Positions 27,146 through 37,908 of a stretch of 54,623 nt of DNA are shown one piece after another (within the stretch, counting starts at the first letter, position 1; each line of letters starts with the position of its first letter). The DNA comes from Halioglobus sp. Lineage in GTDB: Bacteria; Pseudomonadota; Gammaproteobacteria; Pseudomonadales; Halieaceae. The notes beneath the pieces were generated by a model that saw only the letters and a program-made list of their open reading frames with translations, had not been told where the DNA came from and did not search any database. Location: assembly GCA_028825045.1 (NCBI GenBank), contig JAPKAY010000023.1, forward strand, positions 1 through 54,623. The letters are read 5' to 3'. A program made the translations under genes and the position numbers.

Positions 27146-28546
27146 CTATTTGACTGTCTTGATCGTCTTGACTCTCAGTCCTAGTCGTCCATTCGCCAGC
27201 TGGGCATCAATCTCATCGCCGATCGAAACGTCATTGGCGTCACGCAGCACCTTACCCGTACCGTCCGTCACAATGGCATAGCCACGCTGTAAAGTACCCA
27301 GCGGGCTGAGGGAGTCGAGCATCTGGGCTAGATGGGCGAGCCGATTGCCTGACTGCAATACCCGTTCCTGCATCGCAGCTTCCAGGCGCTGCCGCCACCG
27401 GTCGATATCCCGTTGTAGTTGTCGCAGTTGCGGCGCCGGTGATTGGGCGTGGAGTTGGGCTTCCAAAAAATCCGTTTTGCTGCGATATCGTTGCAGCAAA
27501 TTCTTCTGCGCCCGCAACAGTCGCTCTTCCAGACCATCCAGGCGCTGAGCCTGTTCCCGCAATTGCGCGCCCGGGTGCTTCAGGCGCTGTCTCAGGTGGG
27601 TCAGGCTGACCTCTGACTCCTGTAGTTTGCGTCGGATTAAGCGACTCAGGGTACTTTTGACCTGAAGCAAGCGCTGCTGCAATTCGTCCTGATCCGGGCT
27701 CAATAGTTCCGCCGCAGCGGAGGGTGTGGCTGCGCGGAAATCTGCCACCATATCGGCGATAGTGAAGTCCACTTCATGCCCGACGGCACTAACGACAGGT
27801 ATCAGGCTAGCGTCAATGGCGCGGGCTACTATTTCCTGGTTGAACGCCTGCAGATCCTCCAGTGAGCCTCCACCCCGACCGACAATCAGTGCATCCAGTT
27901 GAATGTGGTCCTCTTGCTGCCAGCGGTTGGCGCGTTCAATTGCGCTTGCGATCTCGCCGGTGGCGGCCTCGCCCTGGACCGACACAGGCAGCAGGGACAC
28001 GGCGATCGACGGGCAGCGTCGTTGCAGGACGGTGATAATATCGTGAATGGCAGCGCCACTGGGCGAAGTCACGACACCAAGATGTGACACTGCGCCCGGC
28101 AGTGCCTGTTTGCGGCTGGGATCGAACAGGCCCTCGGCCAGTAATTTGGCCTTGAGCCGCTCAAAAGCAGCTTGTAGCGCCCCGGAGCCGGCGTGTTCCA
28201 GGTGTTCTACAATTAATTGGAATTCGCCCCGACCCTCATAAAGTGACACCCGGCAGCGCAGACGAATGGCGTCGCCGTTGCCGGGCGTAAGCTTTATGCG
28301 CTGATTACGATTGCGAAACATGGCGCAGCGCACCTGTGCATTGCCATCCTTGAGGGAAAAGTACCAGTGGCCGGACGAGGGGGCTGCGAAATTACTGATC
28401 TCGCCTTCAACCCAGACGAAACTGAAGTGGCCCTCTAATAGGGTCTTTGCCTGCCTGTTGAGCTGGCTGACAGTGAGTGCAGGCGGTGGATTTTCGGAAG
28501 CGAAGGGGGTGTTCACTGTTATTCGGGCCTCTGCCCGGGATCTCAT
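27146..28546 (-). CDS. xseA: Exonuclease VII large subunit
   Basis: The nuclease subunit of exonuclease VII, which degrades single-stranded DNA from both ends. Up to 466 residues: an N-terminal OB fold (LTVSQLNRQAKTLLEGHFSFVWVEGEISNF, then GHWYFSLKD), the catalytic core (LGVVTSPSGAAIHDII, DALIVGRGGGSLEDLQAFN, VSAVGHEVDFTIADMVADFRAATPSAAAE) and a long coiled-coil region ending with LGTLQRGYAIVTD. The start is uncertain: ATG 28546 or GTG 28516. The small subunit xseB is not in the window. It is divergent from guaB. Confidence 0.94.
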   Translation of the reverse strand: MRSRAEARITVNTPFASENPPPALTVSQLNRQAKTLLEGHFSFVWVEGEISNFAAPSSGHWYFSLKDGNAQVRCAMFRNRNQRIKLTPGNGDAIRLRCRVSLYEGRGEFQLIVEHLEHAGSGALQAAFERLKAKLLAEGLFDPSRKQALPGAVSHLGVVTSPSGAAIHDIITVLQRRCPSIAVSLLPVSVQGEAATGEIASAIERANRWQQEDHIQLDALIVGRGGGSLEDLQAFNQEIVARAIDASLIPVVSAVGHEVDFTIADMVADFRAATPSAAAELLSPDQDELQQRLLQVKSTLSRLIRRKLQESEVSLTHLRQRLKHPGAQLREQAQRLDGLEERLLRAQKNLLQRYRSKTDFLEAQLHAQSPAPQLRQLQRDIDRWRQRLEAAMQERVLQSGNRLAHLAQMLDSLSPLGTLQRGYAIVTDGTGKVLRDANDVSIGDEIDAQLANGRLGLRVKTIKTVK

Positions 28547-28612
28547 CTGATCGGAGAGTGTACTTTATTCGGTTTGCAAGCGCATTCAGGAGCCTTAATG
28601 AGGCCGTGGTAA

Positions 28613-28641
28613 TTGTGCTGTCGGGCGCTTGGATTTATACT
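28613..28641 (+). promoter_or_regulatory. Candidate promoter of guaB
   Basis: TTGTGC (28613-28618), 17-base spacer, TATACT (28636-28641), 40 bases before the guaB ATG at 28682. Confidence 0.5.
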
Positions 28642-28681
28642 GCCTCGCTTTATTCAACCCGCCCGTTGGAGAATAGCCCCT

Positions 28682-30151
28682 ATGCTCCGTATTGCTCAGG
28701 AAGCCCTTACTTTTGACGATGTGTTGCTGACGCCCGGGTATTCTGAGGTGGTCGCCAGTGGGGTGTCGCTTCGAACCCGCCTGACTCGCGAGATTGAGCT
28801 GAATATTCCGCTCGTTTCAGCAGCAATGGATACTGTCACTGAATTTCGCCTGGCCATCGCTATGGCCCAGGAAGGTGGCATCGGCATTATCCACAAAAGT
28901 ATGTCGGTCGCTGACCAGGCCGAACAGGTACGCAAGGTTAAGAAATTCGAAAGTGGTGTGGTCAAGGATCCTATTACTGTCCAGCAGTCCGCTACCATTG
29001 CCGAATTGATCGAACTCACCAGTGCGCATGGTATTTCCGGCGTGCCGGTTCTCAATGGTCAAGATCTGGTCGGAATTGTGACTCGCCGGGACTTGCGCTT
29101 TGAGTCTAATTCACAGAAGTTAGTCTCCGCCATCATGACACCCCGAGATAAATTGGTGACTGTAAAGGAGGGTGCTGGCCTATCGGAGGTTCAGGAACTC
29201 CTGCATGAGCACAGAATTGAAAAAATACTGGTAGTGAATGATGCCTTCGATTTGTGCGGCATGATCACAGTGAAGGACTTTGATAAGGCTGAGAGCTTTC
29301 CTGATGCCTGTAAGGATTCCTATGGCCAGTTACGCGTGGGGGCATCTATCGGCACCAGCGCGGATACCGATAAGCGTGTAGACGCATTGGTAAGAGCCGG
29401 TGTTGATGTATTGGTGGTTGACACTGCTCACGGACACTCCCGCAATGTCATCGATCGCGTCAAAATGATCAAGAAAAGTTACCCCTCGGTGCAGGTTATA
29501 GGTGGCAATATCGCCACGGCTGCAGCGGCGGTGGCTCTGGCTGAAGCAGGGGTTGACGGGGTCAAGGTGGGGATCGGCCCGGGCTCAATTTGTACTACAC
29601 GAATAGTTACCGGTACCGGGGTGCCTCAAATTACCGCTGTCGCCAATGTCAGCGAAGCACTCAAGGGCACTGGAATTCCCCTGATAGCGGATGGCGGCAT
29701 TCGATTCTCCGGCGATATTGCTAAAGCGGTTGTAGCGGGTGCGTACTCCATTATGGTGGGGAGCATGTTTGCCGGTACCGAAGAAGCGCCGGGCGAGGTG
29801 GAGCTTTACCAGGGCAGGACTTACAAGGCATACCGTGGGATGGGTTCGCTTGGCGCGATGTCTCAGACTGAGAGCTCTGCTGACCGTTACTTTCAGGACG
29901 CCAGCCGGGGACCTGAGAAACTCGTACCCGAGGGTATAGAAGGCCGTGTCCCCTACAAGGGCCCTGTGTCGGCTATTATCCACCAGTTGATGGGTGGAGT
30001 ACGCTCCGCCATGGGCTATACCGGTTCCGCGGACATGGAGGCCATGCGCACGCGTCCCGAGTTTGTGCGGATAACCAGCGCAGGTATGGCCGAGAGCCAC
30101 GTACACGACGTATCAATAACCAAGGAAGCCCCGAATTATCCGGTGCGGTAA
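28682..30151 (+). CDS. guaB: Inosine-5'-monophosphate dehydrogenase
   Basis: GuaB oxidises IMP to XMP with NAD, the first committed step to GMP. ATG 28682 ([23 protein letters not shown]) gives 489 residues; a longer in-frame start has no family support. The TIM-barrel catalytic domain has the catalytic Cys in [24 protein letters not shown] and the flap [12 protein letters not shown]; a CBS pair is inserted (about 95-205). It is followed after 105 bases by guaA, the usual guaBA arrangement. Confidence 0.97.
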   Translation: MLRIAQEALTFDDVLLTPGYSEVVASGVSLRTRLTREIELNIPLVSAAMDTVTEFRLAIAMAQEGGIGIIHKSMSVADQAEQVRKVKKFESGVVKDPITVQQSATIAELIELTSAHGISGVPVLNGQDLVGIVTRRDLRFESNSQKLVSAIMTPRDKLVTVKEGAGLSEVQELLHEHRIEKILVVNDAFDLCGMITVKDFDKAESFPDACKDSYGQLRVGASIGTSADTDKRVDALVRAGVDVLVVDTAHGHSRNVIDRVKMIKKSYPSVQVIGGNIATAAAAVALAEAGVDGVKVGIGPGSICTTRIVTGTGVPQITAVANVSEALKGTGIPLIADGGIRFSGDIAKAVVAGAYSIMVGSMFAGTEEAPGEVELYQGRTYKAYRGMGSLGAMSQTESSADRYFQDASRGPEKLVPEGIEGRVPYKGPVSAIIHQLMGGVRSAMGYTGSADMEAMRTRPEFVRITSAGMAESHVHDVSITKEAPNYPVR

Positions 30152-30256
30152 CCCTTGCTGACTGGCCCCGGAGCTGATGCCATAACCGTCGTCTGGCCTG
30201 GCCTGGTCAAGTTGCTACAGTCGATCTCATAATTTTTTTTTCAGTCAGGACAAGGC

Positions 30257-31834
30257 ATGAGCGCAGATATTCACGCCCAGAAAATTCTTATTTTGGACTT
30301 TGGCTCCCAGTACACTCAACTCATAGCACGGAGGGTTCGCGAGGCGGGTGTCTACAGCGAAATTCGTGCTTACGACCTGAGTGATGATGAAGTGCGAGCT
30401 TTTAATCCACGGGGTGTGATCCTCTCCGGCGGCCCGGAGTCTGTGGTTGCTTCTGACTCGCCTCGCGCTCCGGCCAGTGTTTTTGAATTGGGTGTCCCGG
30501 TGCTCGGCATTTGTTATGGCATGCAAACAATGGCCGAACAATTCGGTGGCAAGGTGGCGGGCTCTCCCGTCAGTGAATTTGGTTATGCCCAGATCACGCA
30601 GGTCGGGAACGGCGGCTTGCTCCATGATATTCGCGATCACATTGATGAGCAGGGTAGGGGCTTGCTGGATGTGTGGATGAGCCATGGCGACAAGGTAGTA
30701 GAGTTGCCGCCAGATTTTGATCTGATTGCAGAGACTGAAAGTTGTCCCATCGCCGGCATGGCGCATAAGGATAAACCGTTTTACGGCATCCAGTTTCACC
30801 CCGAAGTGACACACACCCTGCAGGGTGACCGCATATTCCAGCACTTTGTCTTGGAGCAATGTGGATGCGAGGTGCTGTGGACACCGGCCAATATCGTGGA
30901 GGATGCCATCGAGCGTGTACGTGCTTGCGTCGGCACCGACAAGGTGCTGCTGGGCTTGTCCGGAGGTGTTGACTCCTCTGTCGTGGCGGCCCTGTTGCAT
31001 CGCGCTATCGGTGATCAGTTAACCTGCGTATTCGTAGATAACGGTTTGCTGCGCCTGAATGAGGGTGATCAGGTTATGGATATGTTTGCCCGTAATATGG
31101 GGGTGAAAGTACTGCGCCGGAATTGTGAAGATATGTTTCTTGATAAACTCAAGGGTGTCTCCGACCCCGAGGTTAAACGTAAGCTTATCGGCAATACCTT
31201 CATCGAGGTGTTCGACGAAGAGGCGGGTAAATTAACTGGAGTGAAGTGGTTGGCGCAGGGCACTATCTATCCGGACGTGATTGAATCTGCCGGTGCCAAA
31301 TTCGGTAAGGCCCATACCATCAAGTCACACCACAATGTGGGCGGCCTGCCCGATGACATGAACCTCAAGCTGGTAGAGCCACTGCGCGAATTGTTCAAGG
31401 ATGAGGTGCGCGAAATCGGTCTGGAGCTTGGCCTGCCCTACGACATGGTCTATCGTCACCCCTTCCCTGGACCGGGTCTGGGTGTGCGTATTCTCGGCGA
31501 AGTGAAGAAGGAGTACGCCGATCTGTTGCGTCTGGCGGACGACATTTTTCTTGAGGAGTTACACCGTGATGACTATTACCATAAAACCAGTCAGGCTTTT
31601 GCGGTGTTCCTGCCGGTCAAGTCAGTCGGGGTAGTGGGAGATGCTCGCCGGTATGAATACGTTATCGCACTGCGAGCAGTGGAGACCTTGGATTTTATGA
31701 CTGCGCGCTGGGCGCATCTACCGTATGAATTGCTTGAGCGCGCTTCGAACCGCATTATCAACGAAATCTCGGGCGTGTCCCGAGTGACCTACGACATCAG
31801 CAGCAAGCCCCCGGCTACTATTGAGTGGGAGTAG
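30257..31834 (+). CDS. guaA: GMP synthase (glutamine-hydrolysing)
   Basis: GuaA aminates XMP to GMP using glutamine and ATP. It is 525 residues: a class I glutaminase domain (catalytic Cys in [14 protein letters not shown], His/Glu in [11 protein letters not shown]), the ATP pyrophosphatase domain with [16 protein letters not shown], and the dimerisation domain containing [16 protein letters not shown] and ending IEWE. ATG 30257 follows AGGA. The tadA frame begins five bases after its stop. Confidence 0.97.
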   Translation: MSADIHAQKILILDFGSQYTQLIARRVREAGVYSEIRAYDLSDDEVRAFNPRGVILSGGPESVVASDSPRAPASVFELGVPVLGICYGMQTMAEQFGGKVAGSPVSEFGYAQITQVGNGGLLHDIRDHIDEQGRGLLDVWMSHGDKVVELPPDFDLIAETESCPIAGMAHKDKPFYGIQFHPEVTHTLQGDRIFQHFVLEQCGCEVLWTPANIVEDAIERVRACVGTDKVLLGLSGGVDSSVVAALLHRAIGDQLTCVFVDNGLLRLNEGDQVMDMFARNMGVKVLRRNCEDMFLDKLKGVSDPEVKRKLIGNTFIEVFDEEAGKLTGVKWLAQGTIYPDVIESAGAKFGKAHTIKSHHNVGGLPDDMNLKLVEPLRELFKDEVREIGLELGLPYDMVYRHPFPGPGLGVRILGEVKKEYADLLRLADDIFLEELHRDDYYHKTSQAFAVFLPVKSVGVVGDARRYEYVIALRAVETLDFMTARWAHLPYELLERASNRIINEISGVSRVTYDISSKPPATIEWE

Positions 31835-31838
31835 TTCG

Positions 31839-32297
31839 GTGCCATCAGTGTTAAATGACGAACACTGGATGCGTCGCGCCCTGGCACTGGCTGATCGAGC
31901 GGCAAATGAAGGTGAGGTTCCGGTGGGCGCAGTGCTGGTGCGCGACGGAAAGTTGCTGGGGGAGGGGTGGAATCAAGTGGTTTGTGCACAGGATCCCAGT
32001 GCACATGCAGAAATCATGACCCTGCGTGATGCCGCCCGTGCTGAAAGGAACTACCGCCTACCCGGTTCCGTTTTGTATGTCACGCTGGAGCCCTGCACGA
32101 TGTGCGTCGGGGCCATGATTCACGCCCGAGTTGCGCAGCTGGTATTTGGCGCCAATGAGCCCAGGGCAGGCGTGGTATGCAGTACTTGTTCAATGCTGGA
32201 TGAGGCCAGGTACAATCATAAAGTGAAGTGGCAGGGTGGAGTTCTGGCCGAGGAGTCGGGTGCGCGGTTGCAGCAATTCTTTAAGGCGCGACGCTAG
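31839..32297 (+). CDS. tadA: tRNA adenosine(34) deaminase
   Basis: TadA converts A34 of tRNA-Arg(ACG) to inosine. From GTG 31839, with GGAG eight bases upstream, it is 152 residues. The zinc deaminase motif is HAE (SAHAEIMTLRDA) plus PCTMC (LEPCTMCVGAMIHAR), with catalytic Glu in HAE. It lies between guaA and the convergent mltF, matching the gammaproteobacterial purL-mltF-tadA neighbourhood. Confidence 0.94.
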   Translation: MPSVLNDEHWMRRALALADRAANEGEVPVGAVLVRDGKLLGEGWNQVVCAQDPSAHAEIMTLRDAARAERNYRLPGSVLYVTLEPCTMCVGAMIHARVAQLVFGANEPRAGVVCSTCSMLDEARYNHKVKWQGGVLAEESGARLQQFFKARR

Positions 32298-32328
32298 TCA
32301 GGGCAACGTCGGCTCGAATGTAACTCTG

Positions 32329-33756
32329 CTAGAGCGCCAACAAACCAAGTCCCCGAACAGGTGTCGGTATGAATTCGTCTATACGCAGCGGTGGTAATGG
32401 CTTGTTATCGGGTATTTCCTGCCAGGCCAGAATGCTGTAGTAGTGGCGGATGTTCTGTACGTAGGTGACGGCTTCCCATCCTCGAGCGTAGCCGTAGCGG
32501 GTGCTCTTGTAGTGTGTCTGCTGTTGCAGCAAGGGTAGTCGCTCCATAACGTCCTGCCACACATCGGGGTCTCCGCCCTGACGTTGAGTTATCACTCGCG
32601 CGTCCTCCAGGTGACCCATACCTATGTTGTAGGCGGCTAGCGCCATCCAGGTGCGATCCGGTTCCTGTATTCTCTGGGGTAGTCGCCGCTTGATATTTTT
32701 GAAATAGCGCGCGCCGCCACGCAGACTCTGGCCAGCGTCCAGGCGATTTTCCACGCCCATTTCCTTGGCTGTGGGCCGCGTCAGCATCATCATGCCGCGA
32801 ACGCCGGTGGGTGATTCTGCCGTGGGTTTCCAGTGAGATTCCTGATAGGCCATGGCGGCCAGTAGTTCCCAATCCATTTGGTACTCATTGGCTACCAAAT
32901 TTATCAGTGCGCGATAGGGCGGCAGAGACTTACGCATTGACAGTGCAAAGGTATGGGAGCTGATACGCGATATTCCCTCTGCGTGTCCAAAGTATTCTTC
33001 GCGTAAACGGGCCATTGTCCCGTCTTGTTGTAATCGCGCGATAAAGCTGTCGATGGTTTTCAGCAGGCGGACATTGTCGATTCCCGGCGGCAAGTACCAG
33101 ACCACATCTTGTTCGGAGCTCAGGTCAAAAGCGACCTTCAAGCGTGGGTAGAGACTTTGCTGGACCTTGAACTCGTTGGAGCCGACGATAGCCAGGTCTG
33201 CCGTCCTGTTTTTTACCAATTCCAGCAATTCCATGGTGTCGGCACCGTGTATCTCTTCCCAGTTCAGCTCTGGAACCTGGGTCTGTTGCAGAGAGAGTAA
33301 TGCCATGGCGTTGCTCGACCCGGCAAGTACCACGATTTTCATTTCCACAAGATCCTCGACACTGCGCGGCCGGAAAGTGCCTGCGAAATACACCACCTGG
33401 GGTATTAGCGTGTAATAGGAGATTGAGTGTGGATAAACGGCGCCGCGTTGTTTGGTTAAGGCTAGCCCGGCCGCGGCCAGATCGGCTTCTTCACGGTTTA
33501 GTTGCTTAAAGATACCCCGAAGCGTAAAGGCGGGCTCAAGACTGAGTTCAACGCCCAATTCCTGTGCCAGTAGTGTAGTCAGTGCGAATTCAAAGCCGGT
33601 GGGGCCGTTTTTCCCAAGATAGTAAGTGGTAGGGCTGTTCCTGCTGGCGACATTGAGCTCACCCCGTGCCGTGATTTCTTCGAGGGAGTCCGGTCGGTCG
33701 CAGCCGCCCATTAAAAATAGCAGCGCTGCGACTAAAATTAGTTTGCAGAAACTCAT
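32329..33756 (-). CDS. mltF: Membrane-bound lytic murein transglycosylase F
   Basis: A 475-residue outer-membrane lipoprotein that cleaves peptidoglycan glycans to 1,6-anhydro ends. The start MSFCKLILVAALLFLMGGC at 33756 gives a lipoprotein signal with cysteine 19; an in-frame start at 33789 precedes it. Residues about 35-265 are a SBP-bac-3 (solute-binding-like) regulatory domain, and about 290-400 an SLT domain with catalytic Glu in AMAYQESHWKPTAESPTGVRG. It is divergent from purL. Confidence 0.94.
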   Translation of the reverse strand: MSFCKLILVAALLFLMGGCDRPDSLEEITARGELNVASRNSPTTYYLGKNGPTGFEFALTTLLAQELGVELSLEPAFTLRGIFKQLNREEADLAAAGLALTKQRGAVYPHSISYYTLIPQVVYFAGTFRPRSVEDLVEMKIVVLAGSSNAMALLSLQQTQVPELNWEEIHGADTMELLELVKNRTADLAIVGSNEFKVQQSLYPRLKVAFDLSSEQDVVWYLPPGIDNVRLLKTIDSFIARLQQDGTMARLREEYFGHAEGISRISSHTFALSMRKSLPPYRALINLVANEYQMDWELLAAMAYQESHWKPTAESPTGVRGMMMLTRPTAKEMGVENRLDAGQSLRGGARYFKNIKRRLPQRIQEPDRTWMALAAYNIGMGHLEDARVITQRQGGDPDVWQDVMERLPLLQQQTHYKSTRYGYARGWEAVTYVQNIRHYYSILAWQEIPDNKPLPPLRIDEFIPTPVRGLGLLAL

Positions 33757-33897
33757 GAGACGTATCTTAACCGGGGAAAAGAAGTGCACACAGGCACAAT
33801 TACCACGCCTTTATAGGTATTTTCGATTAACGGTGGAAGTTCAAATACAGTACAATAGGTTGTCGATTTATATACCCCTTCTGGAGCTTTTTACAGC

Positions 33898-36800
33898 ATG
33901 CTAATCCTGCGCGGTGCGCCGGCTTTGTCCGCCTTTCGCCTGAACAAACTCGCGCAAAGAATCTCCGGAATTCATCCCGAAATCCAGCTGCTGCACACCG
34001 AATATGTCCACTTTGCCCAGTTGCATGGGCCGCTGTCGTCTGAGCAGGAGGGGGTTCTCACCAGCTTGCTTGCCTACGGGCCAGAATTGATCATTGTGAA
34101 CACTGATGAGCTGGCCGGGACTGCACTGTTGTTGGTCGTGCCGCGACCGGGCACGATTTCTCCCTGGTCCAGTAAGGCCACTGATATTGCACGCAACTGC
34201 GGGCTACGCGAAGTCGAACGATTGGAACGCGGCCTCGCATTGTATTTGCGGTTGCCAGCGGACCTGTCCGCGTCTTCGCGGGACGCTTTGGCCGCGGTGG
34301 TGCACGATCGCATGACCGAGATTGTGCTCTCTTCAACGGAGGAGGCGCGTCGATTGTTTGAGCATGCTGAACCCAAACCGGTGTCGACCGTGGATGTGCT
34401 GGCCGGCGGCCGGGAGGCTCTACTCGCGGCTGATCAAGCCCTGGGTCTCGCGCTGGCCGACGACGAAATCGATTACCTCGTGGAGAGTTTTGTAGCGCTT
34501 GCGCGTAATCCTAGCGACGTCGAATTAATGATGTTTGCGCAGGCAAACTCTGAGCACTGCCGACACAAAATATTCAACGCTGACTGGACTATAGACGGAA
34601 AGGCGCAGACACATTCTCTGTTTAAGATGATCCGCAATACTAACGAACGCGGTGGTGAGAATGTCCTCTCAGCCTACTCAGACAATGCTGCCGTAGTAGC
34701 GGGCTCCAGGGCGGGGCGCTTCTTTCCCGATCCAGAATCGGGCGAGTACCGATATTCGCAGGAAGACATTCATCTGCTCATGAAGGTGGAAACCCATAAT
34801 CATCCCACCGCAATTGCTCCCTATTCTGGAGCGGGTACCGGCGCCGGCGGAGAGATTCGAGACGAGGGCGCGGTGGGGCGCGGTTCCAAGCCCAAGGTGG
34901 GGCTTGCTGGGTTCTCTGTTTCCAACCTGAATATTCCTGGATATCAGCATTCCTGGGAGCTTGACTACGGTAAGCCCGACCGGATTGTGTCGGCGCTGGA
35001 TATTATGATCGAAGGTCCCATAGGCGCGGCAGCCTTCAACAATGAATTCGGCCGACCTAACCTGTGTGGCTACTTTCGTAGCTATGAACTGGAGACACCC
35101 GGGCTTGAGGGTAGGGAAGTACGGGGTTATCACAAGCCGATTATGCTTGCCGGCGGCTACGGTAATGTGCGCCGGGAGCACGTGGAAAAAGGTGAATATG
35201 GCCCCGGTGCGAAGTTGATCGCGCTGGGTGGTCCGTCAATGTTGATCGGCCTCGGCGGTGGCGCTGCCTCCTCCATGGCCAGTGGTCAGAGTCATGAGGA
35301 TTTGGATTTCGCGTCCGTGCAGCGGCAAAACCCTGAAATGGAACGGCGTTGTCAGGAAGTGATAGACCGTTGCTGGCAGTTGGGAGAGGCTAATCCCATA
35401 GCCTTCATTCACGATGTGGGTGCCGGTGGGCTGTCCAATGCCTTCCCCGAACTCGTAAAAGACGGCGGTCGCGGTGGCGTGTTTGAGCTGCGCAATGTGC
35501 CCAATGACGAGCCGGGGATGTCGCCTCTGGAAATTTGGTGCAACGAGTCGCAGGAACGCTACGTAATGGCGGTTGAGCCGGAGAATCTGGCAGTATTCGA
35601 CGCTATTTGTCAGCGTGAGCGCTGTCCATTCGCCGTGGTTGGGGAGGCTACCCAGGAAATGCATCTGCGTCTGACTGACGCAAACTTTGATAACGCACCC
35701 ATCGACCTGCCGATGTCGGTTCTCTTTGGTAAAGCGCCACGCATGAGTCGTGACATTCAACGCCGGAAGATTATACGCGATGCCTTGAAGCTGGAACTAT
35801 CGGTTGCAGAGGCGGTGGAACGCGTGCTGCAGGTGCCTGCTGTCGCCAGTAAGAGTTTCCTCATTACCATTGGTGACCGTACTGTCACCGGTATGGTGTG
35901 TCGCGACCAGATGGTTGGTCCCTGGCAGGTGCCAGTGGCAGATTGTGCGGTGACCACTGTTTCTTATGACTCTAACGCTGGCGAGGCTATGGCCATAGGT
36001 GAACGGACACCTCTGGCATTGTTAGACGGCCCCGCTTCAGGGCGCATGGCAGTAGCTGAAGCGATTACCAACATTACAGCGGCTGCGATTGCTGATATTT
36101 CAGACATAAAACTGTCGGCTAACTGGATGTGCGCAGCCGGTTATGGGGTTGAGGATGAAACCCTGTTCGATACTGTCCAGGCGGTAGGAATGGAGTTTTG
36201 CCCTGCGCTTGGAATCACTATCCCGGTAGGAAAAGACTCCATGTCCATGCGCACGACCTGGCGTGAGTCCGACGAAGACAAGTCGGTCACAGCACCCATG
36301 TCGCTGATTGTCTCAGCTTTTTCACCAGTGGTAGATGCCCGTCTGTCGGTGACGCCACAGTTGCAACCTGAAGCCGATGCGGTACTGGTTCTGCTGGACC
36401 TGGGGCGCGGTGCCAATCGCATGGCTGGTTCCGCTTTGGCCCAATCTTGTGGGCAGTTGGGCGACGTGGTGCCGGACATCGACGCAGCGGCAGATTTAGT
36501 AAGCTTCTTTCGCCTGGTACAGGCGTTTTTGCGTCGTGGTGAACTGTTGGCGTATCACGATCGCTCCGATGGTGGATTGATGACAACGCTGCTGGAGATG
36601 GCATTTGCTGGCCATTGTGGTTTGCAAATAGAGCTGTCCAGTGTTCCCGGAAATGCGCGGGAGAAGCTATTTACGGAGGAGGCCGGGGCGGTATTGCAGA
36701 TTTCCAGTAATCTGCTGGGTGCTTTCACGTCCTATGCTGCGCAGATGGGCATGGCTGGCTGTGTGCATGTGATAGGGAAGGCGGTCTCTGGAGATACGGT

Positions 36801-37797
36801 GAATATCGTTGACGGACAAGAGACCGTTCTGAGTGACAACCGGTCGAGACTGCAACAACTTTGGGCGCGTACCAGTTATGAAATCCAGGCTCTGCGGGAT
36901 AATCCCGAGTGCGCGGAACAGGAATATCAGCGGCATACGGCGGAGGATCCTGGCCTCTCTGCACACCTGAGCTTTGACCCCGAACAGGATATCTGTGCCC
37001 CCTATATTGCAACCGGTGCGCGGCCAGAGGTTGCGATTCTGCGGGAACAGGGCGTTAACGGGCACGTTGAAATGGGTGCCGCATTTGATCGAGCGGGCTT
37101 TGCAGCATTTGATGTTCACATGAGCGACGTGCTCAGCGGAACGGTAGATCTGGCAAGATTTCGTGGCCTGGTGGCCTGCGGCGGATTTTCCTATGGCGAT
37201 GTACTGGGAGCCGGCGAAGGTTGGGCCAAGAGCATCCTGTTCAATGAGGAAGTTCGCGCAGGCTTCAGCGCATTCTTCACGCGTCAGGACACCTTTACTC
37301 TGGGCGTGTGCAACGGTTGCCAGATGGTATCCGCGCTGAAGGAATTGATCCCCGGCGCAGCTCATTGGCCGCGTTTTGTGCGCAATCACTCCGAGCAATT
37401 TGAGGCGCGGCTGGCGCTGGTGCGCGTAGAGGAAAATGCTTCTGTGCTGTTATCGGGCATGGCGGGTTCGTATATGCCCATCGCTGTGGCGCACGGGGAG
37501 GGGCGAGCCCAGTTCGTCGATGCCCAGGCCCAGGCAGCGTGTGAAACAGGTGGTGTGGTTGCGCTCCGCTATATTGAGAACGATCTTGAGGTGGCCCAGC
37601 GTTATCCTGCCAACCCTAATGGCTCGCCCGGCGGAATCACCGGTCTCACCAGCGAAGATGGGCGCGCTACCATCATGATGCCGCATCCGGAGAGGGTCTT
37701 TCGGGCCGTTCAGCACTCCTGGGCCCCCGAGCACTGGACAGAGGATGCCGGATGGCTGCGACTATTTCGCAATGCGCGGCAGTGGTTAGAAAACTAG
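33898..37797 (+). CDS. purL: Phosphoribosylformylglycinamidine synthase
   Basis: The large single-chain FGAM synthase of purine synthesis, 1299 residues against about 1295 in E. coli. It has an N-terminal PurS-like domain, a linker, duplicated PurM-like ATP-binding halves ([73 protein letters not shown] region) and a C-terminal class I glutaminase with catalytic Cys in [10 protein letters not shown] and [13 protein letters not shown] 33898 follows GGAG. It is monocistronic here, divergent from mltF. Confidence 0.97.
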   Translation: MLILRGAPALSAFRLNKLAQRISGIHPEIQLLHTEYVHFAQLHGPLSSEQEGVLTSLLAYGPELIIVNTDELAGTALLLVVPRPGTISPWSSKATDIARNCGLREVERLERGLALYLRLPADLSASSRDALAAVVHDRMTEIVLSSTEEARRLFEHAEPKPVSTVDVLAGGREALLAADQALGLALADDEIDYLVESFVALARNPSDVELMMFAQANSEHCRHKIFNADWTIDGKAQTHSLFKMIRNTNERGGENVLSAYSDNAAVVAGSRAGRFFPDPESGEYRYSQEDIHLLMKVETHNHPTAIAPYSGAGTGAGGEIRDEGAVGRGSKPKVGLAGFSVSNLNIPGYQHSWELDYGKPDRIVSALDIMIEGPIGAAAFNNEFGRPNLCGYFRSYELETPGLEGREVRGYHKPIMLAGGYGNVRREHVEKGEYGPGAKLIALGGPSMLIGLGGGAASSMASGQSHEDLDFASVQRQNPEMERRCQEVIDRCWQLGEANPIAFIHDVGAGGLSNAFPELVKDGGRGGVFELRNVPNDEPGMSPLEIWCNESQERYVMAVEPENLAVFDAICQRERCPFAVVGEATQEMHLRLTDANFDNAPIDLPMSVLFGKAPRMSRDIQRRKIIRDALKLELSVAEAVERVLQVPAVASKSFLITIGDRTVTGMVCRDQMVGPWQVPVADCAVTTVSYDSNAGEAMAIGERTPLALLDGPASGRMAVAEAITNITAAAIADISDIKLSANWMCAAGYGVEDETLFDTVQAVGMEFCPALGITIPVGKDSMSMRTTWRESDEDKSVTAPMSLIVSAFSPVVDARLSVTPQLQPEADAVLVLLDLGRGANRMAGSALAQSCGQLGDVVPDIDAAADLVSFFRLVQAFLRRGELLAYHDRSDGGLMTTLLEMAFAGHCGLQIELSSVPGNAREKLFTEEAGAVLQISSNLLGAFTSYAAQMGMAGCVHVIGKAVSGDTVNIVDGQETVLSDNRSRLQQLWARTSYEIQALRDNPECAEQEYQRHTAEDPGLSAHLSFDPEQDICAPYIATGARPEVAILREQGVNGHVEMGAAFDRAGFAAFDVHMSDVLSGTVDLARFRGLVACGGFSYGDVLGAGEGWAKSILFNEEVRAGFSAFFTRQDTFTLGVCNGCQMVSALKELIPGAAHWPRFVRNHSEQFEARLALVRVEENASVLLSGMAGSYMPIAVAHGEGRAQFVDAQAQAACETGGVVALRYIENDLEVAQRYPANPNGSPGGITGLTSEDGRATIMMPHPERVFRAVQHSWAPEHWTEDAGWLRLFRNARQWLEN

Positions 37798-37814
37798 TGG
37801 TTGCGAATCCGGGC

Positions 37815-37842
37815 TTGTGACCAACGGCGGTTAATTTATAAT
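37815..37842 (+). promoter_or_regulatory. Probable promoter of secDF
   Basis: TTGTGA (37815-37820), 16-base spacer, TATAAT (37837-37842), 66 bases upstream of the secD ATG. A promoter here suits secD being first in its operon after the split from queA-tgt. Confidence 0.6.
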
Positions 37843-37908
37843 GGCGCACTTTTCAAAGGGGACCAGGCTGTGTACCCCCGACTCCAGTATTCCAAATAGA
37901 GTGAAACT

